In this document: positions 7,456 through 15,925 of the stretch, one piece after another
How the letters are laid out: every line of letters begins with the position of its first letter
Numbering within the stretch: position 1 is the stretch's first letter
Source of the DNA: Candidatus Roizmanbacteria bacterium
GTDB taxonomy: Bacteria; Patescibacteriota; Microgenomatia; UBA1406; GWC2-37-13
Length of the DNA stretch: 64,000 nt
NCBI GenBank assembly: GCA_016215445.1
Contig: JACRJL010000001.1
Coordinates: 186,001 to 250,000, forward strand
Reading direction: 5' to 3'
Translations under genes and position numbers: made by a program
The notes under the pieces: model-generated
Told to the model about the DNA's origin: nothing
Seen by the model: only the letters and a program-made list of their open reading frames with translations
Databases searched by the model: none

Positions 7456-8778
7456 ATGAAAACACTTGTTCTTTATTATCTGCGTTTTTTTGCCAGAGTG
7501 TCGCTGTTTTTACACAAACCGAAAATAATCGGAATTACAGGTTCAGTCGGAAAATCTTCAACCAGAAACGCCGTCTTCGCCATGATGAAAGACTACTTCA
7601 AGGTTAAGGTTGTCAAAGAGGGTAATTCGGAGACGGGGATACCGCTTGGGATCTTGGGTATTTCTCCCGGACACTATCGCCTACTAGACTGGTTGAGAGT
7701 TATGATTTCTGCGCCTTTTAAACTCAATAACCTGAAAAAAATTGATTATCTGATTGTCGAAATGGGAATTGATTCTCCCCTGCCCCCAAAAAACATGGAC
7801 TATCTTCTGACGATTGTCAAACCGGATATTTCTGTTGTTTTAAATGTTTATCCTGTTCACACTATGCAGTTTGACGAACTGTTTCAAAAAGACTTGTCAG
7901 GCGAAAAAAGGTTGGAATATATCGTGAAAAGAATTGCCAAAGAAAAACTGAAAATTATCAATAAAGCTAATCCAGGGGTCGGTATTTATAATGAGAATCT
8001 TAAACCTCAAATCGCAAATCTCAAAAATAAAACTATAAACACAAAGCTTATTAGTTTTGGAAAAAGCGATGAAGCAGACATTAAATTTTTAAACTATCAA
8101 GTTGATCTTAAAAAAACTTCTTTTAAATATTTGTTGACAGAGGAGAATGACGAGTTGGAAATAAGCATTAAAAATTTTGTTCTACCAAAAGGTTATCTCG
8201 AGGTTTTTGCTGCTACGATTTCGATAGGAAAAAATCTCGGGTTGACTGACAAGCAAATTATTAAGGGCTTAAGTGACAACTTTTCTGTACCTTCAAGTCG
8301 AGGCAGTATTTTTGAAGGAATAAATTCGTCAATCATTATAGACTCTTCATACAATGCATCTCGAGCATCTGTAATGACTTTTTTGGAAATGACAGAAGAA
8401 CTGTCTGAGAAAGAAAACCGGCCTTTTATTTTACTATTGGGCGATATGAGAGAACTCGGCCAAGAAGCAGAGATTGAACATGAAGCTGTCGCCAAAGAAA
8501 TTATTGCTTTAAAGGCTGATCAGGTTTATTGTGTTGGCTCCAATACGAAGGAGTACATAAAGTATACGAAGTGGTTTAAAACCTCAGTTGAAGCCGGTGA
8601 TTATCTTCGTAAATCCTTGCCGTACAGGTCAATAATTTTAGTCAAGGGATCGCAAAACGAAATCTTCTTAGAAGAGGCGGTCAAAAAAATGTTGAAAAAC
8701 AGATCGGATGAAAGAAAACTTTGTCGACAGAATGATTTTTGGCTTAAGAAAAAAGCTGATTTTTTTCAAGGTGTGTAG
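7456..8778 (+). CDS. MurF-like Mur ligase without the N-terminal substrate domain
   Basis: A 440-residue Mur ligase family protein. The ATP loop GITGSVGKSST begins near residue 26, the central domain has VEMGI and IIDSSYNAS, and the C-terminal domain has LLGDMRELG and VKGSQNE, typical of MurF (UDP-MurNAc-tripeptide:D-Ala-D-Ala ligase). MurF usually carries about 80-100 residues for UDP-MurNAc binding before the loop; here only a hydrophobic, basic segment (TLVLYYLRFFARVSLFLHKP) precedes it. Ddl, the enzyme making D-Ala-D-Ala, is convergent and overlaps its end by 13 bases, which fits a cell-wall role. A leaderless-type promoter lies just upstream. Confidence 0.8.
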   Translation: MKTLVLYYLRFFARVSLFLHKPKIIGITGSVGKSSTRNAVFAMMKDYFKVKVVKEGNSETGIPLGILGISPGHYRLLDWLRVMISAPFKLNNLKKIDYLIVEMGIDSPLPPKNMDYLLTIVKPDISVVLNVYPVHTMQFDELFQKDLSGEKRLEYIVKRIAKEKLKIINKANPGVGIYNENLKPQIANLKNKTINTKLISFGKSDEADIKFLNYQVDLKKTSFKYLLTEENDELEISIKNFVLPKGYLEVFAATISIGKNLGLTDKQIIKGLSDNFSVPSSRGSIFEGINSSIIIDSSYNASRASVMTFLEMTEELSEKENRPFILLLGDMRELGQEAEIEHEAVAKEIIALKADQVYCVGSNTKEYIKYTKWFKTSVEAGDYLRKSLPYRSIILVKGSQNEIFLEEAVKKMLKNRSDERKLCRQNDFWLKKKADFFQGV

Positions 8779-9869
8779 CTTCTTTTTAATTTATCTTTCT
8801 CTTTTTTCTTTTCGATAGCGAGATTTATTAATCGGTCAAGAATCTCCTGATATGAAATTCCTGTAGCATTAAAAAGTTTTGGAAACATGCTGATTTTAGT
8901 AAATCCGGGAAGGGTGTTGATTTCGTTGACAAAAACTTTATTTTTAGGAGTTAAAAAGAAATCTACTCGGGCAAATCCAAAACACTCCAAAGTTGTAAAA
9001 ACTTTGATGGCGGTTTTTTGTACTTCCTCAATCATAATTTTCGGAAGGTCGGCCGGAATCTTGAGTCCGGCGCCATTTTCATCAATATATTTTGCCTCAT
9101 AAGAATAGAATTCGTGATGAGGTATTACTTCTCCCGGGACAGAGGCGATAGGTTTGTCGTTACCCATGACAGAACATTCGATTTCCCTACCTTTGATGTA
9201 TTCCTCGATTAAAATCTTCGTATCATATTTGAAAGCGTCTTCAACGGATTTTTTCAGTTCTGAAATGTTTTGTGCCTTTGAAATACCAACAGATGATCCC
9301 ATATTGGCTGGTTTGACAAAAACAGGAAAAGAAAATGTTTTGGAAACCTCGCTTATGACTTTTTCATCAAATTGGTTTTTTTTAATTACCATAAATTTAG
9401 CCACATTTATACCGGCAAGATGGAGAAGGCGTTTTTGGACGTCTTTATCCATACCAAGAGCTGAGCCCAAAACACCAGCGCCAACGTAGGCACTATTTAT
9501 CATTTCAAACATTCCTTGGAGTGATCCGTCCTCGCCGTAGGTGCCATGAATGATTGGGAAAAAAACGTCAATTTTACCCAATTCTTTCCCCGACTCCAAA
9601 GCAATGATTTCGGAGTTGTTAGATTTGTTAACAGGAACAATACTTGTAGAGGCCGATTTATTGAGAGCGATTAATTTCGGATTAGTGCTGTTGAGAAGAT
9701 AGTCAGCAGGGTTTCCAAGTAACCAGCGGCCTTGTTTGTCAACGCCTATAAGAAAGACGTTGTATTTGTTTTTATCCAAAGCTTCGTAGATCGATTTTGC
9801 CGACAGTAAGGAAACTTCGTGTTCTCCGCTTCTGCCTCCGAAGATCAACCCGACGTTTATTTTTTTCAT
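8766..9869 (-). CDS. ddl: D-alanine--D-alanine ligase
   Basis: A full-length (367 residues) ATP-grasp enzyme joining two D-alanines for peptidoglycan. The N-terminal motif FGGRSGEHEVSLLSA is diagnostic, followed by MDKDVQKRLL, the ATP-grasp segment FPVFVKPANMGSSVGI, the lid region EEYIKGREIECSV, and the metal-binding end RVDFFLTPKN with EINTLPGF. Its ATG overlaps the TGA of the DsbA-like gene upstream by 4 bases, indicating one operon with translational coupling. It converges with the MurF-like gene. Confidence 0.96.
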   Translation of the reverse strand: MKKINVGLIFGGRSGEHEVSLLSAKSIYEALDKNKYNVFLIGVDKQGRWLLGNPADYLLNSTNPKLIALNKSASTSIVPVNKSNNSEIIALESGKELGKIDVFFPIIHGTYGEDGSLQGMFEMINSAYVGAGVLGSALGMDKDVQKRLLHLAGINVAKFMVIKKNQFDEKVISEVSKTFSFPVFVKPANMGSSVGISKAQNISELKKSVEDAFKYDTKILIEEYIKGREIECSVMGNDKPIASVPGEVIPHHEFYSYEAKYIDENGAGLKIPADLPKIMIEEVQKTAIKVFTTLECFGFARVDFFLTPKNKVFVNEINTLPGFTKISMFPKLFNATGISYQEILDRLINLAIEKKKEKDKLKRSYTP

Positions 9870-10513
9870 AAAGATAAGAGCAATTTCTTGAAATCGTCGA
9901 TCGATTTGACTTCGACCTTTTTGCTGTTGAGAAAGAAAGTCGGCGTCGCGTCAACGCCAATTTTTTCACCTTCTGTCAGATTCAGCTGGACTATGTCTTT
10001 GACGTTTTGTGAATCAATATCTTTTTTGAATTTATCCAAATCAAGATTAAGCTCTTTGGCGACTCCGGCAAAAAAATCTTTCGGATCGGTCAGTTCAGAC
10101 CACTGACTCTGTCGGGCAAACAATATATCTGCCATCTCCCAGAACTTTCCTTGAAGGGAGGCGGCCTCGGCTGCATAAGCGGCGTTAAAAGCGTTTTTGT
10201 GAAGTTGATAGAGAGGAAAATGACGGTAAACTAGGGTTACTTTTTTGGTTATAGCAAAGTCCGGGCTGGTAGAAGCTTCAAAACTTTTGAAAAGGTCGTG
10301 AAAGCCTTTGCAGGCTGGACATTGGATGTCGCTATATTCGACGAGTAAATCTTTGCTATTTTTTGACCAGGTAACATGGTCTTCTTTTCTCAACTGCCCG
10401 GCTTCCGGAAATTCCGTTATGATCGGTTTATTTACTAGTTGGTAGATGAAAAATAAAAGTCCAAAGGTGAACGCGACTATACCTGCGCCGACAAGAATAT
10501 TTTTAACATTCAT
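9866..10513 (-). CDS. Membrane-anchored DsbA-like thioredoxin-fold protein
   Basis: A 215-residue protein with an N-terminal anchor helix (residues about 5-26: ILVGAGIVAFTFGLLFFIY) and an extracytoplasmic thioredoxin-fold domain. The redox motif is Cys65-Pro-Ala-Cys68 in YSDIQCPACKGFHDLF, as in DsbA/BdbD-type oxidoreductases. The cis-Pro region is GVDATPTFFLN. It likely forms or swaps disulfides in exported proteins; the exported product of the gene upstream has two neighbouring cysteines (EECC). It lies in an operon with ddl (4-base overlap). Confidence 0.88.
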   Translation of the reverse strand: MNVKNILVGAGIVAFTFGLLFFIYQLVNKPIITEFPEAGQLRKEDHVTWSKNSKDLLVEYSDIQCPACKGFHDLFKSFEASTSPDFAITKKVTLVYRHFPLYQLHKNAFNAAYAAEAASLQGKFWEMADILFARQSQWSELTDPKDFFAGVAKELNLDLDKFKKDIDSQNVKDIVQLNLTEGEKIGVDATPTFFLNSKKVEVKSIDDFKKLLLSL

Positions 10514-10525
10514 GTTGTTATTTTA

Positions 10526-12148
10526 TCATAAACTAATTTTAAACAAAGGTAGAAACCTTGGAAAAAGATAGATCTGTTTGACGATTTTTTTATCGGAAAT
10601 TATGTCTATAGTCAAAGAATCAAGTTTGTCATTGGGAATGATATAAGAATGTTTTGATGAATCAGGTTGGTATTTTATATTATCTATTCTTGGGTCGGTT
10701 CTTATAGATAAAGGCGATGAAATATTAACAGGATAACCGAATTGGTCTTTGGCGAAAAAATCTATATTTATTGTCCGGTCGATTTTAATATCAGTCAGAC
10801 TTTTAAATCGGTTGATTTCCCTTTCAAATGGTTCGGGAAGATAAAGAGGATAGTTGGCGAATCTTTTCTCGTTGAATTTTTTCGGGTCAGTCTTTCCTAT
10901 TTTGAATGTTGGTTGTTTGTCGATAATAAAGTCATTTCTAGTTTCCGGAAAAATTGAATTAACGTGGTAGGTATGGGAATAGTCGATTGCATAAGGGACT
11001 ATCCAGTAGCCGTATTTTTTGGCTACATAATCTGTGTATGGATCGGAAAATCCTGAATCAAAATAACGGTAGTCTGTCGTAAAAACTTTGCCGCCAGATG
11101 TTCTAACTCTTTTCCGAAACTCCGGCGTCGTAACGAATTCTGCTTGATTGTCGGAATTATTAATAAGATCTTTTCCAGAATAAAAAGTCGTTTGTTGTTT
11201 TATCCAGTAAGTTAACAGTTGTTTTAAATCCGGAAAAACAACCTGACTTTTTAGTTGACTCACATATTCTATTTGTTTCAAATATTCGTTTTGGTAGTTT
11301 TCCTCCATAGAGTTTTCCAGCCCGAGCAGGGCAAACCCACTATTTTTCTGTTTAAAAAGAGCCTGATTAATCAATTTTTGGAAATAGTTAAAATCCAAGC
11401 CGCTGCCAATATAGTCGTTGGGTTGACTTGTAAATGCTTTTTTGGTTTCCCCGTAGTTATACAAAGGATCTGTGACTGTCTGTCTCAAAATCAAAGCCGG
11501 ATTTTTTTCCTTGAAGTCCGGAATGAAAGCCCAATTTCTTGAGGCTGGATAAGGGTAGTGAGGAGGACCGCCATAGAGAGTGTAACTGTCCTGGCCCCAT
11601 TGTTCCCGCGTAATCTGCTGAGCCAGGACTTTATATCGGTCGTGAATATAGTTAAGAGTTTCTGTATCTATAAGCCATGAGGAAGTGATGCTTGGATAGT
11701 AACCGAAGGTTTTTTTGAAAGTCGAGAAAAGCCGATCGATGATTTTTTTCCTGTCATCTTTTTGGTAGCCGACCGTAAAAGAATTTTGAGCTTCGAACCA
11801 TCTTTCCTCAGTGTCTTTATATTTGACTCCGGAATGTGCGGCAAGATTTGGCGTGATTTCTATCATCAGTCCAAGTTTGATAAGAGGACTGTTTGCGGTT
11901 TTTTGTTTCAGATAATCGACATATTCCGGGTTGGCCAAAGCGTCGTAACGAATGACAAAAAAAGCCGGAATCTGATATTGGATGAAAGCGTTAACTTGTT
12001 TTTCCAGGTTGTCTAGGTTTCCCTTGGAACAACACTCCTCTCCCCTAACCTGGTTGATGAAAATCACTTGCGGTTTTTCTTTGGCAAAAGACAAAACCGG
12101 GAGGAAAAAAAATAAAAGAGATATAAGAAGAATTTTTAAGAATTTCAT
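10526..12148 (-). CDS. Exported protein, possible polysaccharide-deacetylase-like barrel
   Basis: A 540-residue protein with a clear signal peptide (KILLISLLFFFLPVLSFAKE, cleavage near residue 22). The first 280 residues have the alternating strand-helix pattern of a (beta/alpha) barrel of the glycoside hydrolase/deacetylase type (VIFINQVRGEECC, AFFVIRYDALA, KLGLMIEITPNLAAHSG, FGYYPSITSSWLIDTETL). A beta-rich C-terminal part follows. The metal-binding residues of known deacetylases are not obvious, so activity is uncertain. It is 12 bases upstream of the DsbA-like gene in the same operon, consistent with an envelope role. Confidence 0.6.
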   Translation of the reverse strand: MKFLKILLISLLFFFLPVLSFAKEKPQVIFINQVRGEECCSKGNLDNLEKQVNAFIQYQIPAFFVIRYDALANPEYVDYLKQKTANSPLIKLGLMIEITPNLAAHSGVKYKDTEERWFEAQNSFTVGYQKDDRKKIIDRLFSTFKKTFGYYPSITSSWLIDTETLNYIHDRYKVLAQQITREQWGQDSYTLYGGPPHYPYPASRNWAFIPDFKEKNPALILRQTVTDPLYNYGETKKAFTSQPNDYIGSGLDFNYFQKLINQALFKQKNSGFALLGLENSMEENYQNEYLKQIEYVSQLKSQVVFPDLKQLLTYWIKQQTTFYSGKDLINNSDNQAEFVTTPEFRKRVRTSGGKVFTTDYRYFDSGFSDPYTDYVAKKYGYWIVPYAIDYSHTYHVNSIFPETRNDFIIDKQPTFKIGKTDPKKFNEKRFANYPLYLPEPFEREINRFKSLTDIKIDRTINIDFFAKDQFGYPVNISSPLSIRTDPRIDNIKYQPDSSKHSYIIPNDKLDSLTIDIISDKKIVKQIYLFPRFLPLFKISL

Positions 12149-12183
12149 TTATACAATTATACCAATAAGTCTGTTTTTTATTC

Positions 12184-12212
12184 TTGACAGTGAACAAATG
12201 TTCAATTAAGAT
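12184..12212 (+). promoter_or_regulatory. Consensus promoter with embedded LexA-like box
   Basis: TTGACA (12184-12189), a 17-base spacer and TAAGAT (12207-12212) form a strong promoter. The spacer contains GAACAAATGTTC (12192-12203), an inverted repeat of the GAAC-N4-GTTC form recognised by LexA in Gram-positive and some other bacteria. Transcription would begin about at the ATG at 12220. The genes behind it are of DNA-repair type, which supports SOS-like control. Confidence 0.6.
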
Positions 12213-12219
12213 ATTAATC

Positions 12220-13110
12220 ATGGAGTTTAAAGAGATTGAGGCTAAGACGATTCTTAACCCTTGTGGAATTCCAGGAATAGACTATGTTATCAATCCATAT
12301 ATTGGTTGCCGATTCGCCTGCAAGTATTGTTACGCTTCATTCATGGGTAGATTTGTCAAAAAAACCATCTACGACTGGGGTGAATATGTTTACGCTAAAG
12401 TCAATGCACCTGAACTTTTAAAAAAGGAAATAAGGAAGCTGAAAAATAAAGGTCGAGGTAAGGAAATATTTTTGAGTTCCGTAACCGATCCTTATCAGGA
12501 AACAGAGGGAAAATATAAACTGACAAGACAGTGTTTAGAGATTCTTGCTGATTACGGATTCGAAGGAGTGGTTTCGATTCTGACAAAATCAAACAGAGTA
12601 ACCCGTGATATAGATGTTTTCAAAAAATTAAAAAATATAGTTGTGGGACTGACAGTAACATCGACTTCGGATAAAATCTCCAGGTATTTTGAAAAATACG
12701 CCCCACCAGTTTCTGCACGTCTTAAAGCTTTGAAAATCCTTAATGATAATGGGATAAAAACTTATGCTTTCATCGGGCCGCTTCTCCCCCACTTTGTTGT
12801 TCAGACAGAAGAGTTGGAAAAATTATTTAAGAGTCTGTCTGAAACTGGAACGGAGGATCTTTTTATCGAGCACTTGAATCTGGCAAAATATATAAGAAAC
12901 CGATTGCTTGTTGAAATGAAAGACGTTGATAAAAAAGTCCTCGAGACGTTTTATTCGTCCCAGTCGGAAAACTACCGGGAAGAACTGGAACGTAAAATAA
13001 AAAAACTAATAAAAAAATATAAAATGAATTTACTTTTAGACATGGTAATTTTTCATAAAGAATTTCAAGTAAGACCACCAAATGGACAAAAAAATCCTAA
13101 ACCATTTTAA
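12220..13110 (+). CDS. SPL-type radical SAM protein (COG1533-like)
   Basis: A 296-residue radical SAM enzyme with the cluster-binding motif CRFACKYCYASF (CxxxCxxC) after NPYIGC near residue 25, followed by SSVTDPYQETE and a TIM-barrel-like body. This is the pattern of the spore-photoproduct-lyase-like group, often called DNA repair photolyase, though many members have no proven substrate. The frame is open from 12184, but the ATG at 12220 is preferred because the promoter places the transcript start there. It overlaps the AlkA-type glycosylase gene by 29 bases, so the two form an operon. Confidence 0.85.
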   Translation: MEFKEIEAKTILNPCGIPGIDYVINPYIGCRFACKYCYASFMGRFVKKTIYDWGEYVYAKVNAPELLKKEIRKLKNKGRGKEIFLSSVTDPYQETEGKYKLTRQCLEILADYGFEGVVSILTKSNRVTRDIDVFKKLKNIVVGLTVTSTSDKISRYFEKYAPPVSARLKALKILNDNGIKTYAFIGPLLPHFVVQTEELEKLFKSLSETGTEDLFIEHLNLAKYIRNRLLVEMKDVDKKVLETFYSSQSENYREELERKIKKLIKKYKMNLLLDMVIFHKEFQVRPPNGQKNPKPF

Positions 13111-13687
13111 AAAAAACGATCCTCTTCTTCACGCGATTGCCCTAAAAATCGGGGTTCTTAAAATTATGACAAAGGAGAGTCCGGAAAATTATTTTATAAA
13201 ACTTTGTAACGAAATTACCGGGCAGCAACTGTCAGGAGCGTCGGCGGACGCAATATTTAAACGTTTTAAACAACTTTATCCAAAAGGTATTACGCCAAAG
13301 GGCGTTTTAAATACGAGCCATGAAAAATTGAGGGCGGTTGGAATGTCCAATGCCAAGGCAAAATATTTAAGGTATCTCGCAAAAGCCGTCGTTGACAAAA
13401 AGCTCCAATTAGACAAATTAGACTCACTGTCCGACGAAGAAGTAAAAAGGCAGTTGACGCAGGTTAAAGGCATCGGCCCTTGGACGGCCGAAATGTTTCT
13501 CATGTTTACTTTAAGTCGCTCTAATGTTTTTTCCCATGGGGATTTAGGATTGAGAAAAGGCTTGAAAAAAATATATGGATTTAAAAAAGATCCAAGTATA
13601 AAAACCGTAGAAAAGATCATAAAAAAATGGTCGCCCTACAAAACTTTCGGGGCGAGAATTTTATGGAAAAGTTTGGAAATTGAATAG
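13082..13687 (+). CDS. DNA-3-methyladenine glycosylase, AlkA/HhH-GPD type
   Basis: A 201-residue helix-hairpin-helix GPD base-excision glycosylase that removes alkylated bases. The hairpin is VKGIGPWTAEMFLMF and the catalytic aspartate lies about 20 residues later in FSHGDLGLRKG. ITGQQLSG near residue 45 is typical of AlkA-type enzymes. It is shorter than E. coli AlkA because the N-terminal TBP-like domain is absent, which is common. It overlaps the radical SAM gene by 29 bases and so shares the LexA-box promoter. Confidence 0.92.
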   Translation: MDKKILNHFKKNDPLLHAIALKIGVLKIMTKESPENYFIKLCNEITGQQLSGASADAIFKRFKQLYPKGITPKGVLNTSHEKLRAVGMSNAKAKYLRYLAKAVVDKKLQLDKLDSLSDEEVKRQLTQVKGIGPWTAEMFLMFTLSRSNVFSHGDLGLRKGLKKIYGFKKDPSIKTVEKIIKKWSPYKTFGARILWKSLEIE

Positions 13688-13688
13688 C

Positions 13689-13955
13689 TTATTTTCTATA
13701 TATATATTTTCTCCAAAGATTTTTGAAGAAAGGTAAGGTCAATGTTGAAAGCAGAAAACCAAAACTGGGAACTATGGCGTTTAGCCAGGGCTTCTCTACT
13801 CCGATAGCATCTATATAAAGTCCAATTGCCAGATAAGTAAAGATAAACAGAAGAATTTTCCGTGTCCAACTGGTTTCCCATGATTTGTCTGTTTCTACCT
13901 TTTCGTTTCTTTCCTTTATTTTCAATATTTCCTTTTCCAGTTCTTCAAGTTTCAT
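13689..13955 (-). CDS. Small two-helix membrane protein
   Basis: An 88-residue protein: an acidic/basic coiled N-terminus (LEELEKEILKIKERNEKVE), then two hydrophobic helices (ILLFIFTYLAIGLYIDAIGV and AIVPSFGFLLSTLTLPFF) and a basic tail. The same layout is common in small hypothetical membrane proteins of candidate-phyla genomes. It converges with the glycosylase gene, one base apart. Confidence 0.6.
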   Translation of the reverse strand: MKLEELEKEILKIKERNEKVETDKSWETSWTRKILLFIFTYLAIGLYIDAIGVEKPWLNAIVPSFGFLLSTLTLPFFKNLWRKYIYRK

Positions 13956-13987
13956 TAAAAGAATTATATCAGTTTGAAGTTGTTATT

Positions 13988-15181
13988 TTATTCTTCGACA
14001 AAAGTGAGGGCTATACCTGGAGTATTGGCACGTCCGGTCCGTCCTATTCTATGAATGTAGTCTTCATATGTCATAGGAATGTCATAGTTTATGACGTGGG
14101 AGACGTTGGCGATATCGAGTCCGCGGGCGGCCACGTCTGTTGCCACCATTATTTTGACGACGTCTTCTTTGAACATGCGGACTGCCTGTTGGCGTTGGAA
14201 CTGGGCTTTGTTTCCGTGGATTGACGTGACTTTGAATCCTTTTTGAAACAAGTCTCTGGAAAGTCTGTCGACACCGTGTTTGGTACGGCCAAAAACTAGA
14301 ACCTTCTTAAATTCTTCTTGTTGCAAAAGAGAAACAAGTTTTTCTATTTTGGGAGTGTTACTAGATAATTTGACTATATCTTGACGAATATGGCTGACTG
14401 TCTCTTGGGTTTTAACGGAAATCGTTACCGGGTTTTTTACAAACGAGGCAATCAGTTGATTAACTTTTGGTGAAACCGTGGCCGAAAAAAACAAAGACTG
14501 ACGGACTTGTGGCAGATAAGAAATGATTTCCTTTATATCGTGGATAAATCCCATGTCAAGCATCTGGTCTGTTTCGTCTAGTATGATCATTTTAAACGAA
14601 CCGAGTTTCAAAATTCCCCGGTTTATAAGATCTTTGATTCTTCCTGGCGTGCCGACGACGACATGAGGATTGTGTCTGACTTGGTAGATCTGATCCCTGA
14701 TCGACATCTGGCCGACGCAGAAAGCGCTGAAAATTGGCATGCTGCCGGCGAACTTTCTCAGCTCGTCCCTTGTTTGCATAGCCAACTCCCGTGTCGGGCT
14801 TATGATCAAGGCTTTATACGTTTTGTCCTTAATAATCTTTTCGACAAGAGGAATAAGAAACGCTGCTGTTTTTCCTGTACCTGTATTGGCAATACCAATA
14901 ACATCTTTTCCATCGCGAATCGCGGGAATACCCTGCGCCTGAATCGGCGTTAAAGTTGTATACCCATGACTTGATATAGTCATTTTGAGTGATTCCGGTA
15001 GGTCGAGGTTGCTAAACAGTACTTCATCTACAGGCATAGGCAAAACATCAGCTGTTTTGACTGTGGCTTTTCTTATGAATTGGTGGATGTCTCCGACACG
15101 TCCAAATCTGGATTGATTTCGAGATCCGAATCTATTGATGCGGTTGCTGCGATATGGTGTACGGAAACGTCTTGAATACAT
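13988..15181 (-). CDS. DEAD-box type ATP-dependent RNA helicase (DETD variant)
   Basis: A 397-residue helicase. The order of motifs is complete: Q motif (LTPIQAQGIP), Walker A (ANTGTGKT), PTRELA, TPGR, motif II, SAT, VATDVAARGLDI and HRIGRTGR. Motif II reads Asp202-Glu-Thr-Asp205 (DETD) rather than DEAD. The N-terminus (first 45 residues) is Arg- and Ser-rich and probably binds RNA. Length is near RhlE-type minimal helicases. It likely unwinds RNA in ribosome assembly or mRNA turnover. Its 5' leader contains a hairpin (15204-15232). Confidence 0.92.
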   Translation of the reverse strand: MYSRRFRTPYRSNRINRFGSRNQSRFGRVGDIHQFIRKATVKTADVLPMPVDEVLFSNLDLPESLKMTISSHGYTTLTPIQAQGIPAIRDGKDVIGIANTGTGKTAAFLIPLVEKIIKDKTYKALIISPTRELAMQTRDELRKFAGSMPIFSAFCVGQMSIRDQIYQVRHNPHVVVGTPGRIKDLINRGILKLGSFKMIILDETDQMLDMGFIHDIKEIISYLPQVRQSLFFSATVSPKVNQLIASFVKNPVTISVKTQETVSHIRQDIVKLSSNTPKIEKLVSLLQQEEFKKVLVFGRTKHGVDRLSRDLFQKGFKVTSIHGNKAQFQRQQAVRMFKEDVVKIMVATDVAARGLDIANVSHVINYDIPMTYEDYIHRIGRTGRANTPGIALTFVEE

Positions 15182-15203
15182 AAGATAAACTCACGTAATT
15201 AGT

Positions 15204-15232
15204 AAAAAGATAGTAAGAGCTCAGTAGCTCTT
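15204..15232 (-). terminator. Hairpin followed by a T run, upstream of the helicase
   Basis: On the minus strand AAGAGCT (15232-15226) and AGCTCTT (15221-15215) form a 7-bp stem around a 4-base loop, followed after 6 bases by TTTTT (15208-15204). It lies between tRNA-Leu and the helicase start, both on this strand. It could end the tRNA transcript or act as a leader structure for the helicase. Confidence 0.4.
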
Positions 15233-15352
15233 CTAAAAAATTAAGAAGAACTTAAAAATTGAAAAATTTAAAAGTAGAACTTACGATCTTGTGTAACAGT
15301 ATAGCAGGTTTATTTTTTATTACAAGTGTATTATTATTGAACTCACAATTTG

Positions 15353-15436
15353 TGCCGCAGAGAGGACTTGAACCTCTACGCCTTATTCAGGCACAGGATC
15401 CTAAATCCTGCGTGTATGCCATTTCACCACTGCGGC
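15353..15436 (-). tRNA. tRNA-Leu (anticodon TAG)
   Basis: Reading the minus strand from 15436: acceptor GCCGCAG pairs with CTGCGGC, the anticodon arm is CAGGA-TTTAGGA-TCCTG with anticodon TAG, a long variable arm follows as expected for leucine tRNA, and the T arm contains GGTTCAAGTCC. Length is 84 bases. The CCA end is not encoded (CAA follows the discriminator A). Confidence 0.95.
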
Positions 15437-15457
15437 GCTTATTTAAGTAGAATTATA

Positions 15458-15907
15458 TCAAGAAGTCAGCTTCTTTGCCCATTCGGTAATTGTAGTGTTG
15501 TTTTTTTCCATGTCAAAAAGATAACCATCGATTTTCAATGATTCGGCTTTTAGTTTTCCTCCGGCTGTAGTGATAAAACTTTCCATTATTTCTACGGCGC
15601 CGCAAAAATGAGCATAGGATGAGTCCCCTAGTCCGAGAACAGCGCAGTTTTTAGCGTCCATTTTTTTGCCGGCTGACTTTTCAAGAAAAGCAATGAAATC
15701 CTGGTGGGGTTGGCCTTCTTTGCCGTCAAAGTCCCAGCTCGGAGAGGCAAAGATAATCAGGTCGTAGTTTAAGGTATCTTCGAAGGCGACTTCGGAGATC
15801 ATTTTCATGGTGACTTGGTGGCCTGATCCTTGGAGAGACTGGGTCAAAAACTCGCTGGCCGCCTGCGTTCCTCCGGAATATGTAGCATAAAAAATACCGA
15901 TGTTCAT
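15458..15907 (-). CDS. Flavodoxin
   Basis: A 149-residue flavodoxin, a small FMN electron carrier in the cytoplasm. The phosphate loop is YATYSGGTQAA near residues 8-18, the first aromatic isoalloxazine loop is ASPSWDFDG, and the second is GLGDSSYAHFCGA. The length matches short-chain flavodoxins. Partners cannot be told; the radical SAM protein 2.3 kb away would need an electron donor of this kind. It sits 18 bases after the DUF1189-like gene on the same strand. Confidence 0.92.
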   Translation of the reverse strand: MNIGIFYATYSGGTQAASEFLTQSLQGSGHQVTMKMISEVAFEDTLNYDLIIFASPSWDFDGKEGQPHQDFIAFLEKSAGKKMDAKNCAVLGLGDSSYAHFCGAVEIMESFITTAGGKLKAESLKIDGYLFDMEKNNTTITEWAKKLTS

Positions 15908-15925
15908 AAATAATATGATAGCAAA

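Noticed and set aside
7991-8040. Repeat-derived insert in the MurF-like gene (LKPQIANLKNKTINT)
   Set aside because: The DNA is only weakly repetitive (CAAATC/CAAATCT) and could be ordinary coding sequence.
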